The position numbers and the translations under genes are program-made. Positions 17,846 through 26,818 of a stretch of 64,000 bases of DNA are shown here, piece by piece. The stretch is from Ascidiaceihabitans sp047624005 (lineage in GTDB: Bacteria > Pseudomonadota > Alphaproteobacteria > Rhodobacterales > Rhodobacteraceae), in NCBI GenBank assembly GCA_047624005.1, contig JBLHPE010000001.1:1-64000 (forward strand). Reading direction: 5' to 3'. The stretch's first letter is position 1. Each line of letters begins with the position of its first letter. The notes under the pieces were generated by a model. It saw only the letters and a program-made list of their open reading frames with translations. It was not told the origin of the DNA and made no database searches.

Positions 17846-19116
17846 ACGGGCCAACATCTGACGCAATCCTTGCGCGTATGATGGCCTTGCACCCAAAGAT
17901 CATTGATCTGACTTTGGGTCGCACGTTGCGTTTGCTAGAAGCATTGGGCAATCCGCAAAATGACCTGCCGCCTGTGATCCATATCGCAGGGACCAACGGC
18001 AAGGGGTCTACCCAAGCGATGATCCGTGCCGGTTTAGAAGGCGCTGGCCAGCGGGTTCATGCCTATACTTCGCCCCACCTGGCCCGATTTCACGAACGTA
18101 TTCGTGTTGCGGGTGAGCTGATCACTGAGGATGCGCTGACCGCAATCTTAGACGAATGTTACGAGGCAAATGACGGTGAAACGATCACCTATTTCGAGAT
18201 AACGACCTGCGCTGCGATCCTTGCCTTTGCCCGCACCCCTGCGGATTATACGTTGCTTGAGGTTGGTCTTGGCGGGCGCGTCGATGCGACCAATGTTTTT
18301 GAAAAACCTGCTATGACAATCATCACGCCTGTGTCCTTTGATCACCCTCAATTTCTTGGCAACACTGTTGCGGAGATCGCTGGCGAAAAGGCCGGCATTT
18401 TGAAACGTGGCGTGCCTGCAATCATCACGCGCCAACCCGACGACGCGATGGAAGTAATCGAGGCGCGGGCTGAAAAACTGGGCGCACCTATGTTGGTTCA
18501 AGGTCAGCACTGGGATGCGTGGGAAGAACGTGGGCGTCTTATCTATCAAGATGAAACGGGCCTGTTGGATTTGCCGCCCCCTGCCTTGATGGGGGCACAT
18601 CAGTTTCAGAACGCAGGCACTGCGATTACCGCTTTGCGCCACTTCGGGTTTGGTGAGGACGCGTGCGAAGCTGTGCCGACAAACGTGACATGGGCGGCGC
18701 GTATGCAACGACTTTCGCACGGCCCTTTGATTGATGCGGGTCCAAAGGCCGAGTTTTGGCTGGATGGCGGCCATAACGCGGCGTGTGCTGGAACCTTGGC
18801 CGAAACGCTGACACGCCTGCCAAAGCGTCCAACCCATTTGATTTGTGGAATGTTAAACACCAAGGATATCAGTGGTTATCTGGAACCCCTTGTTCCACAC
18901 ACCGCAAGTTTGACTGCGGTATCAATCCCGGATGAGATCAATACATTACCCGCTCCTGTGACAGCTAAGGCTGCGCAAGATGTTGGGATGAATGCAAGTG
19001 AAGCGGACAGCGTCATGTCTGCGGTTCATGGTATCCTAAACAAGCAATCAGATGCGCGCATCCTGATTTGTGGATCGCTGTATTTGGCTGGCGCAATCTT
19101 GCGGGAAAACGGTTAG
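17842..19116 (+). CDS. folC: bifunctional folylpolyglutamate synthase / dihydrofolate synthase
   Basis: A 424-residue Mur-ligase-type enzyme that adds glutamate to dihydropteroate and extends folate polyglutamates, using ATP. The P-loop GTNGKGST lies at residues 50-57; the downstream blocks YTSPHLARFHERI, EVGLGGRVDATN and SFDHPQFLGNT match the family, and DGGHNAACAG marks the C-terminal domain. The start overlaps accD by four bases. The stop codon interlocks with that of the convergent zapE gene through the shared TTAG at 19113-19116. Confidence 0.96.
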   Translation: MNGPTSDAILARMMALHPKIIDLTLGRTLRLLEALGNPQNDLPPVIHIAGTNGKGSTQAMIRAGLEGAGQRVHAYTSPHLARFHERIRVAGELITEDALTAILDECYEANDGETITYFEITTCAAILAFARTPADYTLLEVGLGGRVDATNVFEKPAMTIITPVSFDHPQFLGNTVAEIAGEKAGILKRGVPAIITRQPDDAMEVIEARAEKLGAPMLVQGQHWDAWEERGRLIYQDETGLLDLPPPALMGAHQFQNAGTAITALRHFGFGEDACEAVPTNVTWAARMQRLSHGPLIDAGPKAEFWLDGGHNAACAGTLAETLTRLPKRPTHLICGMLNTKDISGYLEPLVPHTASLTAVSIPDEINTLPAPVTAKAAQDVGMNASEADSVMSAVHGILNKQSDARILICGSLYLAGAILRENG

Positions 19117-20225
19117 GTTTCCTGACCCCAGCCATCGCTTTGCATTTCGCGCAAACGTGAAGCGGTGCGTTCGAATTCAAAGGTGCCTTCACCCTCTAAG
19201 TACAACATTTCCGGGCTTGCTGCTGCAGAACAGATAAGTTGCACGCGAGATTCATAAAGTGCGTCGATCAATGTGACAAAGCGCTTTGCCTCGTTGAAAT
19301 TGTCGCGCGATAAGCATGGGATATCGTCGATCAACAGGACTTTGACAGCATCTGCGACAGCCAAAAAATCAGCAGGCCCTAGATGTTTGCCGCATAGATC
19401 AAAGAAGCTGACACGGGCAATGCCATTGCGGAACTTTGGCAAGACAACATCGCGTCCCTTTACTCGCAAGATCAGCGGCTCTGACGGGCCACCAGTGAGA
19501 TCGTTCCAGACACTGTCCATTGCAGCGCGTGATGCGGAATTTGAAGGTGAGAAATATACCTGAGATCCCGAAAGCCGATCTTGTCGATAATCGGTTGGTC
19601 CGACCAATTCCCAGACGTTCATTTTATCTTTGATCAGCCCGATGAAAGGCAAGAATGCCTCCCGGTTCAAGCCGTGCTTGTACAGATCATCGGGGATGCG
19701 GTTGGACGTTGTAATGACGACGACGCCAGCCTCGAACAATGCCTCAAACAGCCGTCCAACGATCATGGCATCTGTGATATCGGTGATTTGCATTTCATCG
19801 AATGCCAAGACTTTGACTTTTGCGATTACTTCCGCGGCTACGGACGCAATCGGGTCCTGGACACCAGTTGCGCGCGCGGCATGCATGGAGGCTTGGATTT
19901 CTTGCATGAAGGCATGAAAATGAACGCGACGGACAGGCACATCGCCTAGATGTTGGGCGAAAAGGTCCATTAGCATCGATTTGCCACGGCCCACGCCACC
20001 CCACAGGTACAGCCCTTTTGGGGCCTCTGGTGCTTTACGGAACCAGCCTGATTTGACAGGTAAAGATACTTCTGCGCGGATCCGTTCAAATTCGGGCAGA
20101 ATCGCCTTTTGGGCGGGGTCGGGGGCGAGGGTCCCATCCGCAATCAGGTCAGCATATATGCGTGTCAAATTGGTCATGATGACCACATACATGGTGGGCG
20201 GGATCATGAACAGATCACTGTTCAC
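19113..20225 (-). CDS. zapE: cell division protein ZapE (AFG1-like ATPase)
   Basis: A 370-residue AFG1/ZapE-type P-loop ATPase. Walker A is GGVGRGKS (about 76-83) and Walker B is LAFDEM, followed by QITDITDA, with a sensor-like TTSNR. In E. coli ZapE associates with the divisome and affects FtsZ; mitochondrial AFG1 helps clear respiratory proteins. The start is uncertain: GTG at 20225 has GAGGAA five bases before it, while family members usually start near the ATG at 20177 (MTNLTRIYADL). The stop interlocks with that of folC. It diverges from the MFS gene with 77 bp between them. Confidence 0.93.
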   Translation of the reverse strand: MNSDLFMIPPTMYVVIMTNLTRIYADLIADGTLAPDPAQKAILPEFERIRAEVSLPVKSGWFRKAPEAPKGLYLWGGVGRGKSMLMDLFAQHLGDVPVRRVHFHAFMQEIQASMHAARATGVQDPIASVAAEVIAKVKVLAFDEMQITDITDAMIVGRLFEALFEAGVVVITTSNRIPDDLYKHGLNREAFLPFIGLIKDKMNVWELVGPTDYRQDRLSGSQVYFSPSNSASRAAMDSVWNDLTGGPSEPLILRVKGRDVVLPKFRNGIARVSFFDLCGKHLGPADFLAVADAVKVLLIDDIPCLSRDNFNEAKRFVTLIDALYESRVQLICSAAASPEMLYLEGEGTFEFERTASRLREMQSDGWGQET

Positions 20226-20302
20226 GATGGTTCCTCAATAAATGCTGATTTGACGTCTGTGCGCGTCTGCGTAACGTAGTGTCAGTCGTTTGAAAGAAGC
20301 TC

Positions 20303-21541
20303 ATGGAAAAACAAGCCCCCCTTTTTAGCCCAATTCTGATCGTTGGCTGTATCATAGTCATGGTCAGCTTTGCGGTGCGTGCATCCTTCGGCGTGTTTCA
20401 AATCCCGATTGCTGAGGAATTTGGCTGGCTACGAAGCGAATTTTCATTGGCGATTGCGATCCAGAACCTAGCTTGGGGGATCGGACAACCTATCTTCGGG
20501 GCGTTGGCGGAAAAGATTGGCGACCGTAAGACTATCATTATCGGTGCGATAATTTATGCGCTGGGTATGGTTTTGTCCTCTAGTGGTGTCACGCCGGCTG
20601 AACACCAGAATTATGCATGGTTGGTTGGCTTTGGTATCGCTGGGACTGGGTTTGGAGTGATTCTGGCAATCGTTGGCCGTGCCTCTAGCGTCGAAAATCG
20701 GTCGATGGCGTTGGCGATTGCAACTGCGGCAGGCAGTGTGGGGCAAGTGTTTGGTGCGCCACTGGCCGAGTATTTGATGACCTTCATGACATGGCAATCG
20801 GTGTTCTTGGTCTTTGCGGCGGCGATCCTTGCGTTGATCTTTACGCTGCCGTTCATGCGGGCGCCCGCAATGGCGACCAAGGCGGAGTTAGAAGAAAGCC
20901 TTGGCCAAATCCTGATCAAAGCCTGCAAGGACCCATCCTTTACGTTGATATTCATAGGCTTCTTTTCCTGTGGCTATCAATTGGGTTTTATCACCGCCCA
21001 TTTCCCAGCATTTGTGACCGAAATGTGTGGCCCAATTCTGCCAGGTGGGGCGCTGCATAGTATGGGGATCACCACCACGTCCGCGTTGGGTGCGGTTGCG
21101 ATATCGCTGATTGGGGCTGCTAATATTTTTGGTACGTTGGCCGCTGGTTGGGCGGGGAAGCGGTACTCGAAAAAATACCTTTTGGCTGGCGTCTATGTTG
21201 CCCGCACTGTGGTTGCGGGTCTGTTCATTCTCATGCCGATTACACCGCTTTCAGTGGTCTTATTCTCAGTTGCGATGGGGTCACTTTGGCTTGCGACAGT
21301 GCCGCTGACCTCGGGGTTGGTCGCGCATATTTATGGGGTGCGCTACATGGGGACGCTTTACGGCATCGTGTTCTTTAGCCATCAACTGGGTAGCTTCCTT
21401 GGTGTCTGGCTGGGTGGGCGATTGTACGACACTTATGGTGATTATACCGCAGTATGGTGGATCGGGGTCGCGATTGGTGCATTCAGTGCAATCGTGCATT
21501 TGCCTATTCGGGAACGACCATTGGATGCTGTAGCTGCCTAG
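20303..21541 (+). CDS. MFS transporter
   Basis: A 412-residue major facilitator superfamily permease with about 12 hydrophobic segments. The loop between helices 2 and 3 has the expected GALAEKIGDRKT motif, and a second-half equivalent (AGWAGKRYSKKYLL) follows helix 8. The pattern resembles the oxalate/formate and monocarboxylate antiporter-like families, but a substrate cannot be assigned. It is a single gene; the stop interlocks with the convergent hydrolase gene (CTAG, 21538-21541). Confidence 0.88.
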   Translation: MEKQAPLFSPILIVGCIIVMVSFAVRASFGVFQIPIAEEFGWLRSEFSLAIAIQNLAWGIGQPIFGALAEKIGDRKTIIIGAIIYALGMVLSSSGVTPAEHQNYAWLVGFGIAGTGFGVILAIVGRASSVENRSMALAIATAAGSVGQVFGAPLAEYLMTFMTWQSVFLVFAAAILALIFTLPFMRAPAMATKAELEESLGQILIKACKDPSFTLIFIGFFSCGYQLGFITAHFPAFVTEMCGPILPGGALHSMGITTTSALGAVAISLIGAANIFGTLAAGWAGKRYSKKYLLAGVYVARTVVAGLFILMPITPLSVVLFSVAMGSLWLATVPLTSGLVAHIYGVRYMGTLYGIVFFSHQLGSFLGVWLGGRLYDTYGDYTAVWWIGVAIGAFSAIVHLPIRERPLDAVAA

Positions 21542-22461
21542 GTCTGGTCGGCTATAGTTGCACGAATGATCGCCAGAACTTCGTCTGTGTGTGTGTAAGT
21601 CAATCCATGACCTGCGCCGTCTACGACCTCTTGAACCGCATTGGGAGACCACTGTGCGAGGGTGCTAACAGCGGTCAATGGAATGACGTCATCGTCGTGT
21701 CCCCAGATTGACAAGACGGGCACGCCAGCACGGTGAATGGTCTCGTGCTCTTGTTGTAAGGCGCTGCCCAATAGGCCGCGTAGGCTTGATAAGACGGCTG
21801 GAATAAACCCGCGAAAACGCAGCTCGTTTTCTTGAAGGTCACAGATCTCAGGAATTGCAGTGGGAAGCGCACGTTCGGCAGCGATTCCTTTGCGCAATTG
21901 CGTTGGATAAAAAGCGAGCATCAGCCAATCCCCGACAACCGGTGTCTTGCCAATGAAGTTTCCAATTTTTCCAGCAACCGCACCCATGCCGGCAGGAGCC
22001 AGCAAGATCATTTGTTGGATGCGGTCAGGGTGTGCGGCGGTAAATAGGGTCACAATCGCCCCGCCCATCGAATATCCGACTATTGAAAATTTGCCCTGTA
22101 CGTTTTCATGGGCAAGTAGATCGTTGAGTTGCTGCAAGAAAAATTCGCAATTTTGCAAACCGCTTGGCCTGTCCGAATATCCACGTCCATACAGATCATA
22201 GGTGAGTACGCGGTACCCCATCAATGCCAACCCTTTGGACAGGTTGCCCCAAACAAACGAGGGCGTTGTCAGGCCGTGCACACAAACAACAATTGACCCA
22301 CGCGGCGGGCCGAACCATTCATAATGTGTGACGCCCTGTGATAGCTGCGCAAACTGGCCTGTGGCCTCGGCCTGTGCCTTTAACCCTATCCTTTGACGGG
22401 TGAGTTCGATCATCATTGGTGTGGCGATCACGGCTGCAAGAAACAGAAAGAACCACATCAT
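21538..22461 (-). CDS. alpha/beta hydrolase
   Basis: A 307-residue alpha/beta hydrolase anchored by an N-terminal hydrophobic segment (about residues 2-19). The oxyanion region is VCVHGLTTPS, the nucleophile elbow is GYSMGG with Ser about residue 144, an acid is likely in IWGHDDDVIPL, and the catalytic His is in GAGHGL. The substrate is unknown. Its ATG shares one base with the stop of the ornithine cyclodeaminase-like gene, placing it as the last gene in the fghA-sthA-yaiI-HAD-OCD-hydrolase operon. Confidence 0.87.
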   Translation of the reverse strand: MMWFFLFLAAVIATPMMIELTRQRIGLKAQAEATGQFAQLSQGVTHYEWFGPPRGSIVVCVHGLTTPSFVWGNLSKGLALMGYRVLTYDLYGRGYSDRPSGLQNCEFFLQQLNDLLAHENVQGKFSIVGYSMGGAIVTLFTAAHPDRIQQMILLAPAGMGAVAGKIGNFIGKTPVVGDWLMLAFYPTQLRKGIAAERALPTAIPEICDLQENELRFRGFIPAVLSSLRGLLGSALQQEHETIHRAGVPVLSIWGHDDDVIPLTAVSTLAQWSPNAVQEVVDGAGHGLTYTHTDEVLAIIRATIADQT

Positions 22462-23378
22462 TATTTTGCCCGCCAGCGATCAAGAATGTAACGGCTTGTC
22501 ATCAAATCAAGATGCGCTCCACCACCGTTTTTGAAAAGAGTAATTTCATCATCCACTTGGCGAGTGAAATTATCAAGATCATAATAGTCGGCAACGATGT
22601 CACTTTGAACAATAACGCCAGTTTCGAGCGGTATTTTGATTTCGCCTATATGCCCAACGGTTGTGTCCAAACTGTCCACGAATATCCGTGCGCGCTTTAA
22701 CGCTATGTCGTCCACCTCGCGCATGTCGGGGCGATAAGCGCCGATCAGGTCAATGTGTTGGCCAGGTTGCAGCCATTCACCTTTGATCAGTGGCTCAGTC
22801 GACATGGTGGCTGACGCAACGATGTCGGCGGCACGCACAGCGGACTCAAGGTCGTCTGCGACGTTGAGGCTGGGACGCTCTGTAGCCATTGCCTCTGCGT
22901 TTCTGCGCGAGCGGTTCCAAACTGTGAATTCCGCATTAGGAAACGTGGCGCTATATGCGTCATGTAAAGACCGCCCAACTGTGCCTGCGCCAACGATCAG
23001 GATTTTGCGACTGTCGGGGCGGGCAAGGCGACGGGCCGCTGTCAGGCTGTCACCAGCGGTCTTCCATTTTGTCACCAAATGGAAATCAACGATGGCTTCC
23101 AATGTCCCGTCTGCATCGGAATACAGGTTAACCCCGCCGTTGATCGTTGGCTTGTTTGACGACGAATTTCTTGGGAAAATACTGGCGGTTTTTACCGCGA
23201 TGCCAAGGCCGTCAATCCATGCGGCCCGACTAAGTATTGTGTCGGGATCGCGATATAAGAATGTGTCGCCAATTTCGGCTTTAGCCAAAGCGTGCCCTGC
23301 AGCCAAAGCATCCGTCAGCCCGATCCAATCCAGCAATGCTTCGCCTTCGTCAAATTGGATGAATGGAATGTTAGTCAT
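22461..23378 (-). CDS. ornithine cyclodeaminase / mu-crystallin family protein
   Basis: A 305-residue Rossmann-fold protein. The dinucleotide site is ILIVGAGTVGRSL near residue 130, preceded by GGVNLYSDADG in the substrate region. Family members include ornithine cyclodeaminase, alanine dehydrogenase (archaeal) and ketimine reductases; the lack of clear ornithine-specific residues means the substrate is open. It overlaps the HAD gene upstream by four bases (ATGA) and the hydrolase downstream by one, so translation is probably coupled across all three. Confidence 0.87.
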   Translation of the reverse strand: MTNIPFIQFDEGEALLDWIGLTDALAAGHALAKAEIGDTFLYRDPDTILSRAAWIDGLGIAVKTASIFPRNSSSNKPTINGGVNLYSDADGTLEAIVDFHLVTKWKTAGDSLTAARRLARPDSRKILIVGAGTVGRSLHDAYSATFPNAEFTVWNRSRRNAEAMATERPSLNVADDLESAVRAADIVASATMSTEPLIKGEWLQPGQHIDLIGAYRPDMREVDDIALKRARIFVDSLDTTVGHIGEIKIPLETGVIVQSDIVADYYDLDNFTRQVDDEITLFKNGGGAHLDLMTSRYILDRWRAK

Positions 23379-23995
23379 TTGGCTTCATCTTTGGTTAACA
23401 GCCCTTCGGACACAAGGCGGTCTGCCCAGCCTTGGGGGTTCTCGAACAGGTGCGTTCTCCAACCACGCGCATTGGCTGCGTCGATATTGTCGGATCGATC
23501 ATCCGCAAAGATTAGCGCATCCCCAGACAGGCCAGCTGCATCCTCTAGCATCTGATAGATTGTTGGATCTGGTTTGATGACGCTCATGTGGCCCGAGATG
23601 AAATCGCGATCAAACTTGCGCATGAAGGGGTAGGTCAGCGCTGCCAAATCATAGGTTTGGATACCAAAGTTGGTGAGGGAGAAAACGGGAATGCCATTGG
23701 CCTGCAGCGCATACATCAGGCGTTCAGAATGTGGGATCAAAGGGGCGGCCATATCGATCCAACGATCATGCCAAAGATGAATTTCATCGGCCCAATCAGG
23801 ATTGTCTTTGGCTGTCTGCATTAACATGTCGTGGAAGTTGGCACCGGCATCGACCTTATCGTTCATGCCATGCAAATCGACTGCAGCGAAAAACGCTTGG
23901 CGGCGATCTTTGCCTATGACGCTGTCAAAGAACGTCTCGGGCTGCCAGCCAATCAGAACATTTCCAATGTCGAACACTACTGCTTTGATGGTCAT
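23375..23995 (-). CDS. HAD-IA family hydrolase
   Basis: A 206-residue haloacid dehalogenase-like hydrolase. Motif I is VVFDIGNVL: the nucleophile Asp8 is present but the second acidic residue of DxD is Gly, as seen in the YihX-like branch of phosphatases. Motif II is SLTNFG, motif III Lys is in SVIKPDP, and motif IV is IFADDRSDNIDAA. It probably dephosphorylates a small sugar or nucleotide phosphate. The start at 23995 (MTIKAVVFD) is chosen to match the family; an open frame extends 16 codons upstream into yaiI. It overlaps the OCD gene by ATGA. Confidence 0.88.
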   Translation of the reverse strand: MTIKAVVFDIGNVLIGWQPETFFDSVIGKDRRQAFFAAVDLHGMNDKVDAGANFHDMLMQTAKDNPDWADEIHLWHDRWIDMAAPLIPHSERLMYALQANGIPVFSLTNFGIQTYDLAALTYPFMRKFDRDFISGHMSVIKPDPTIYQMLEDAAGLSGDALIFADDRSDNIDAANARGWRTHLFENPQGWADRLVSEGLLTKDEAK

Positions 23996-24005
23996 GATTG
24001 TCTTC

Positions 24006-24458
24006 CTATTGCTGTTTGGCTGCCGCCCGTAACTCGCGCTCAAGGGCTTCTAGAAACCGCGACCTATCTGTCTTGGAAAAGGCCTTACCGCCGCCTTGCC
24101 TAAATGGATCAGCGGCACGCAAATCTGTCATGAGGTCGCGTGTGGCAAGGACGTTGCCGATATTGGCTTGAGTCAATGCCTCGCCGTTGTGTTTAAGGAC
24201 CCGTGCGCCTGCTTCAACACATTTTGCGGCTAACGGGATGTCGCCAGTAACAACGACATCACCGGGGCCACAACGATCAGCGATCCACATGTCTGCAATG
24301 TCTGGACCGTCCGCAACGATCACGGTCTCAACCAAGGGATTGGCAGAAGGGCGCAGTCCGCCGTTTGAAACGACGAACATTTTGCAAGCATGCCGGGTCG
24401 CAACACGTTCGGCTTCGGCCTTTACTGGGCAAGCGTCGGCATCGATATAAAGCTTCAT
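24006..24458 (-). CDS. YaiI/YqxD family protein (UPF0178, DUF188)
   Basis: A 150-residue protein with the NYN-like fold of the YaiI/YqxD family. Conserved acidic positions are visible: IDADACP near the start, then VVTGDIPLA, and the basic RTDLRAAD-like stretch (DLMTDLRAADPFRQGG). The acidic residues suggest metal-dependent nuclease chemistry, but I know of no firm function for the family. The start overlaps the sthA stop as ATGA, and the HAD gene follows 10 bases after its stop. Confidence 0.9.
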   Translation of the reverse strand: MKLYIDADACPVKAEAERVATRHACKMFVVSNGGLRPSANPLVETVIVADGPDIADMWIADRCGPGDVVVTGDIPLAAKCVEAGARVLKHNGEALTQANIGNVLATRDLMTDLRAADPFRQGGGKAFSKTDRSRFLEALERELRAAAKQQ

Positions 24459-25882
24459 TTATTTGATTTCTTTTTGGGTACTTTAAACTCTTCTGGAATC
24501 GGCATGCGGTTGAACGCATCAAGGCCTGCAATCTTATACGCTTCGGCCAAAGTTGGATAATTGAACGTGTTTTGCACGAAATAATCCACAGTGCCTTTTA
24601 GGTTCAAGACGGCTTGCGCGATGTGGATCAACTCGGTTGCGCCCTCGCCTACAATTTGAACTCCAAGGACGCGGCGGGTTTTGAGAGACACCAGCATTTT
24701 CAACATGCCATGTTCAAGGCCCATGATGTGCCCGCGTGACGTTTCACGAAACCGCGCTTCACCGATTTCGTATGGAATTTCGCGTTCCTGCATTTCTTCT
24801 TCGGACATGCCGCAGGTCGAGATTTCTGGAACCGAATAGATGCCATAAGGGAACCAAGCGCTTTCGCCTAAGGTTGGCGTATCAAGGGCATGACAGGCGG
24901 CAACGCGCCCCTGCTGGCCAGAAGTGGAGGCAAGAGACGGGTGCCCGATCACGTCGCCAGCGGCATAGATGTGTGGAACAGTTGTCTGATAGGTTTTGCG
25001 ATCCACTTCGATCCGACCGCGATGATCAGTCTCTAAACCCGCGGCTTCTGGCTTCAACTTGTCAGTGGCACCCATACGACCAGCGGCAAATAACAGCATT
25101 TCAGCGCGTACATGTCGTCCGTTTTCAAGGGTGACTTCGACATGTTTGCCCGCGTCCTCGACCTTTTCGATGGCAGAGCCAAGACGCAAGTCAACGCCAT
25201 TTTCTTTGATCTGATGAGTGAAGTCTTGGATGATGCCTTTGTCGATGAAATCAAGAAACGTGTCACGTGGTTCGATCAACGTGACGTTGATATCGAGGGC
25301 AGCAAACATTGATGCATATTCGACGCCGATGACACCCGCGCCTACAACGATTAGGCTGCGCGGAATTTGCGCCATGTCGAGAAATTCATCACTGTCTAAA
25401 ATGGTGGTGCCATTGAATGGGATGTAGTCTGGACGATACGTTTTTGTTCCCGTCGAGATCAAGAAATTGTCAGCTGACAATTTTGTGGATTCGCCTGCCT
25501 CTGTCTCGACCTCGATCGTGTTGGCGTCAATGAAATGTGCGGTGCCATTCAACGTCTCAACATGGTTCCGATTGAATTGGTGTTCTAGCACGTCAACCTC
25601 GTGATCGAGGGTCATATGCAAACGCCCCTTAAGATCGTCTGCTTTGATTTCTTGTTTCACACGGTAGGAGCGGCCATAAAAACTGCGCTCGCGCCAACCT
25701 GAAAGGTTAAGAACTGTTTCACGCAATGTTTTTGATGGGATGGTACCGGTATGTACCGACACACCACCAAGGCGATCTTTGCGATCAATCACCAAAACAC
25801 GGCGTTTCAACTTGCCAGCTTGGATTGCAGCAGAGCGGCCAGACGGGCCGGAGCCGATGATAATTAGGTCGTAGTGGCTCAT
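24455..25882 (-). CDS. sthA: Si-specific NAD(P)+ transhydrogenase (soluble)
   Basis: A 475-residue flavoprotein of the pyridine nucleotide-disulfide oxidoreductase family. FAD binds at GSGPSG (10-15) and later at AAGDVIG; NAD(P) binds near VVGAGVIGVEYA. The redox-active Cys pair of dihydrolipoamide dehydrogenase is absent: the position reads GGVSVHTGTIPSKTL, which is the hallmark of SthA. It equilibrates NADPH and NADH in the cytoplasm, usually to drain excess NADPH. It starts three bases after the fghA stop and overlaps yaiI by ATGA, so redox balance and formaldehyde oxidation may be jointly expressed. Confidence 0.93.
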   Translation of the reverse strand: MSHYDLIIIGSGPSGRSAAIQAGKLKRRVLVIDRKDRLGGVSVHTGTIPSKTLRETVLNLSGWRERSFYGRSYRVKQEIKADDLKGRLHMTLDHEVDVLEHQFNRNHVETLNGTAHFIDANTIEVETEAGESTKLSADNFLISTGTKTYRPDYIPFNGTTILDSDEFLDMAQIPRSLIVVGAGVIGVEYASMFAALDINVTLIEPRDTFLDFIDKGIIQDFTHQIKENGVDLRLGSAIEKVEDAGKHVEVTLENGRHVRAEMLLFAAGRMGATDKLKPEAAGLETDHRGRIEVDRKTYQTTVPHIYAAGDVIGHPSLASTSGQQGRVAACHALDTPTLGESAWFPYGIYSVPEISTCGMSEEEMQEREIPYEIGEARFRETSRGHIMGLEHGMLKMLVSLKTRRVLGVQIVGEGATELIHIAQAVLNLKGTVDYFVQNTFNYPTLAEAYKIAGLDAFNRMPIPEEFKVPKKKSNK

Positions 25883-25885
25883 GGT

Positions 25886-26719
25886 TTAATCCGCATATAG
25901 GGCGTCAGCATGGAAGGCGATATGGTCTTCCATGAACGTCGAGACAAAGAAATAGCTGTGGTCGTAATCGGGTTGCAGGCGCACTGTGGCCTGTTGGCGT
26001 TTCGTCGCGATTGCGGCTGACAAGGCCTCGGGCTTGAGCAGATCAATGAATTGATCAGAGGTGCCTGTGTCGATAAGAATCGGGCCGTCAAAGCCTACCT
26101 TTTCCATCAATAGGGTCGCATCGTGTGCCGCCCAAGCTGTTTCGTCATCGCCCAGATAAGCGCTGAGTTGCTTGCGACCCCAGTCGGCTGACGTTGGATT
26201 GCAGATCGGTGCAAAGGCTGAAACCGAACGGTAGCGGCCGGGTAATCCCATTGCCATCGTCAACGCGCCATGCCCGCCCATGGAGTGACCAGTGATCGAT
26301 TGGCGGTCCATGTCGATGCTGAAGTTCTCTGCCAACAAGGCTGGTAGTTCGTCTGTGATATAGCTCCACATTTGGAAGTTTTGCTTCCAAGGGTCTTGGG
26401 TTGCGTCGACATAAAAGCCAGCGCCTTGGCCAAGGTCATAGTTTTCGTCGTCCGCCACACCTTCGCCGCGAGGGGAGGTGTCTGGGAAGATAAGTGCAAT
26501 TCCGTGTTCCGCGGCCCAGACCTGTGCGCCAGCTTTGACCATTGCGTTTTCATGGGTGCAGGTCAGACCAGACAGATACCACAAAACGGGTACAGGACCG
26601 TCTTTGGCCTCTTGGGGCAGAAAAAGACCAAAGGTCATATCACAAGCGCAAGACTTGGAGGTGTGTGTGTAGACGCCTTGGGTGCCGCCAAAGCAGGCAT
26701 TTTCGGAAACGGTTTTCAT
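25886..26719 (-). CDS. fghA: S-formylglutathione hydrolase
   Basis: A 277-residue esterase-D-type hydrolase that releases formate and glutathione in glutathione-dependent formaldehyde oxidation. The nucleophile is Ser146 in GHSMGG, and the early YLSGLTCTHEN block and NYDLGQGAGFYVDAT are family signatures. The acid and His are likely in DTGTSDQF and YDHSYFF. The ATG at 26719 lies six bases after AGGAG; a TTG one codon upstream is less likely. It is the first gene of the six-gene minus-strand operon; the partner alcohol dehydrogenase is not in the window. Confidence 0.95.
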   Translation of the reverse strand: MKTVSENACFGGTQGVYTHTSKSCACDMTFGLFLPQEAKDGPVPVLWYLSGLTCTHENAMVKAGAQVWAAEHGIALIFPDTSPRGEGVADDENYDLGQGAGFYVDATQDPWKQNFQMWSYITDELPALLAENFSIDMDRQSITGHSMGGHGALTMAMGLPGRYRSVSAFAPICNPTSADWGRKQLSAYLGDDETAWAAHDATLLMEKVGFDGPILIDTGTSDQFIDLLKPEALSAAIATKRQQATVRLQPDYDHSYFFVSTFMEDHIAFHADALYAD

Positions 26720-26818
26720 CAATCTCTCCTTAACGGGTGTTGGATATACCGCTAGCGGGTGGCGGCGTGTTGGTAAAGTGCGAGAGCCTCCGGTGGGAAC
26801 ATTTCTGGAACTCTGGAC

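Noticed and set aside
22753..23577. 274-codon plus-strand frame opposite the OCD-like and HAD genes
   Set aside because: Both minus-strand genes carry clear family motifs in the same region; the plus frame is low-complexity Ser/Ala/Arg.
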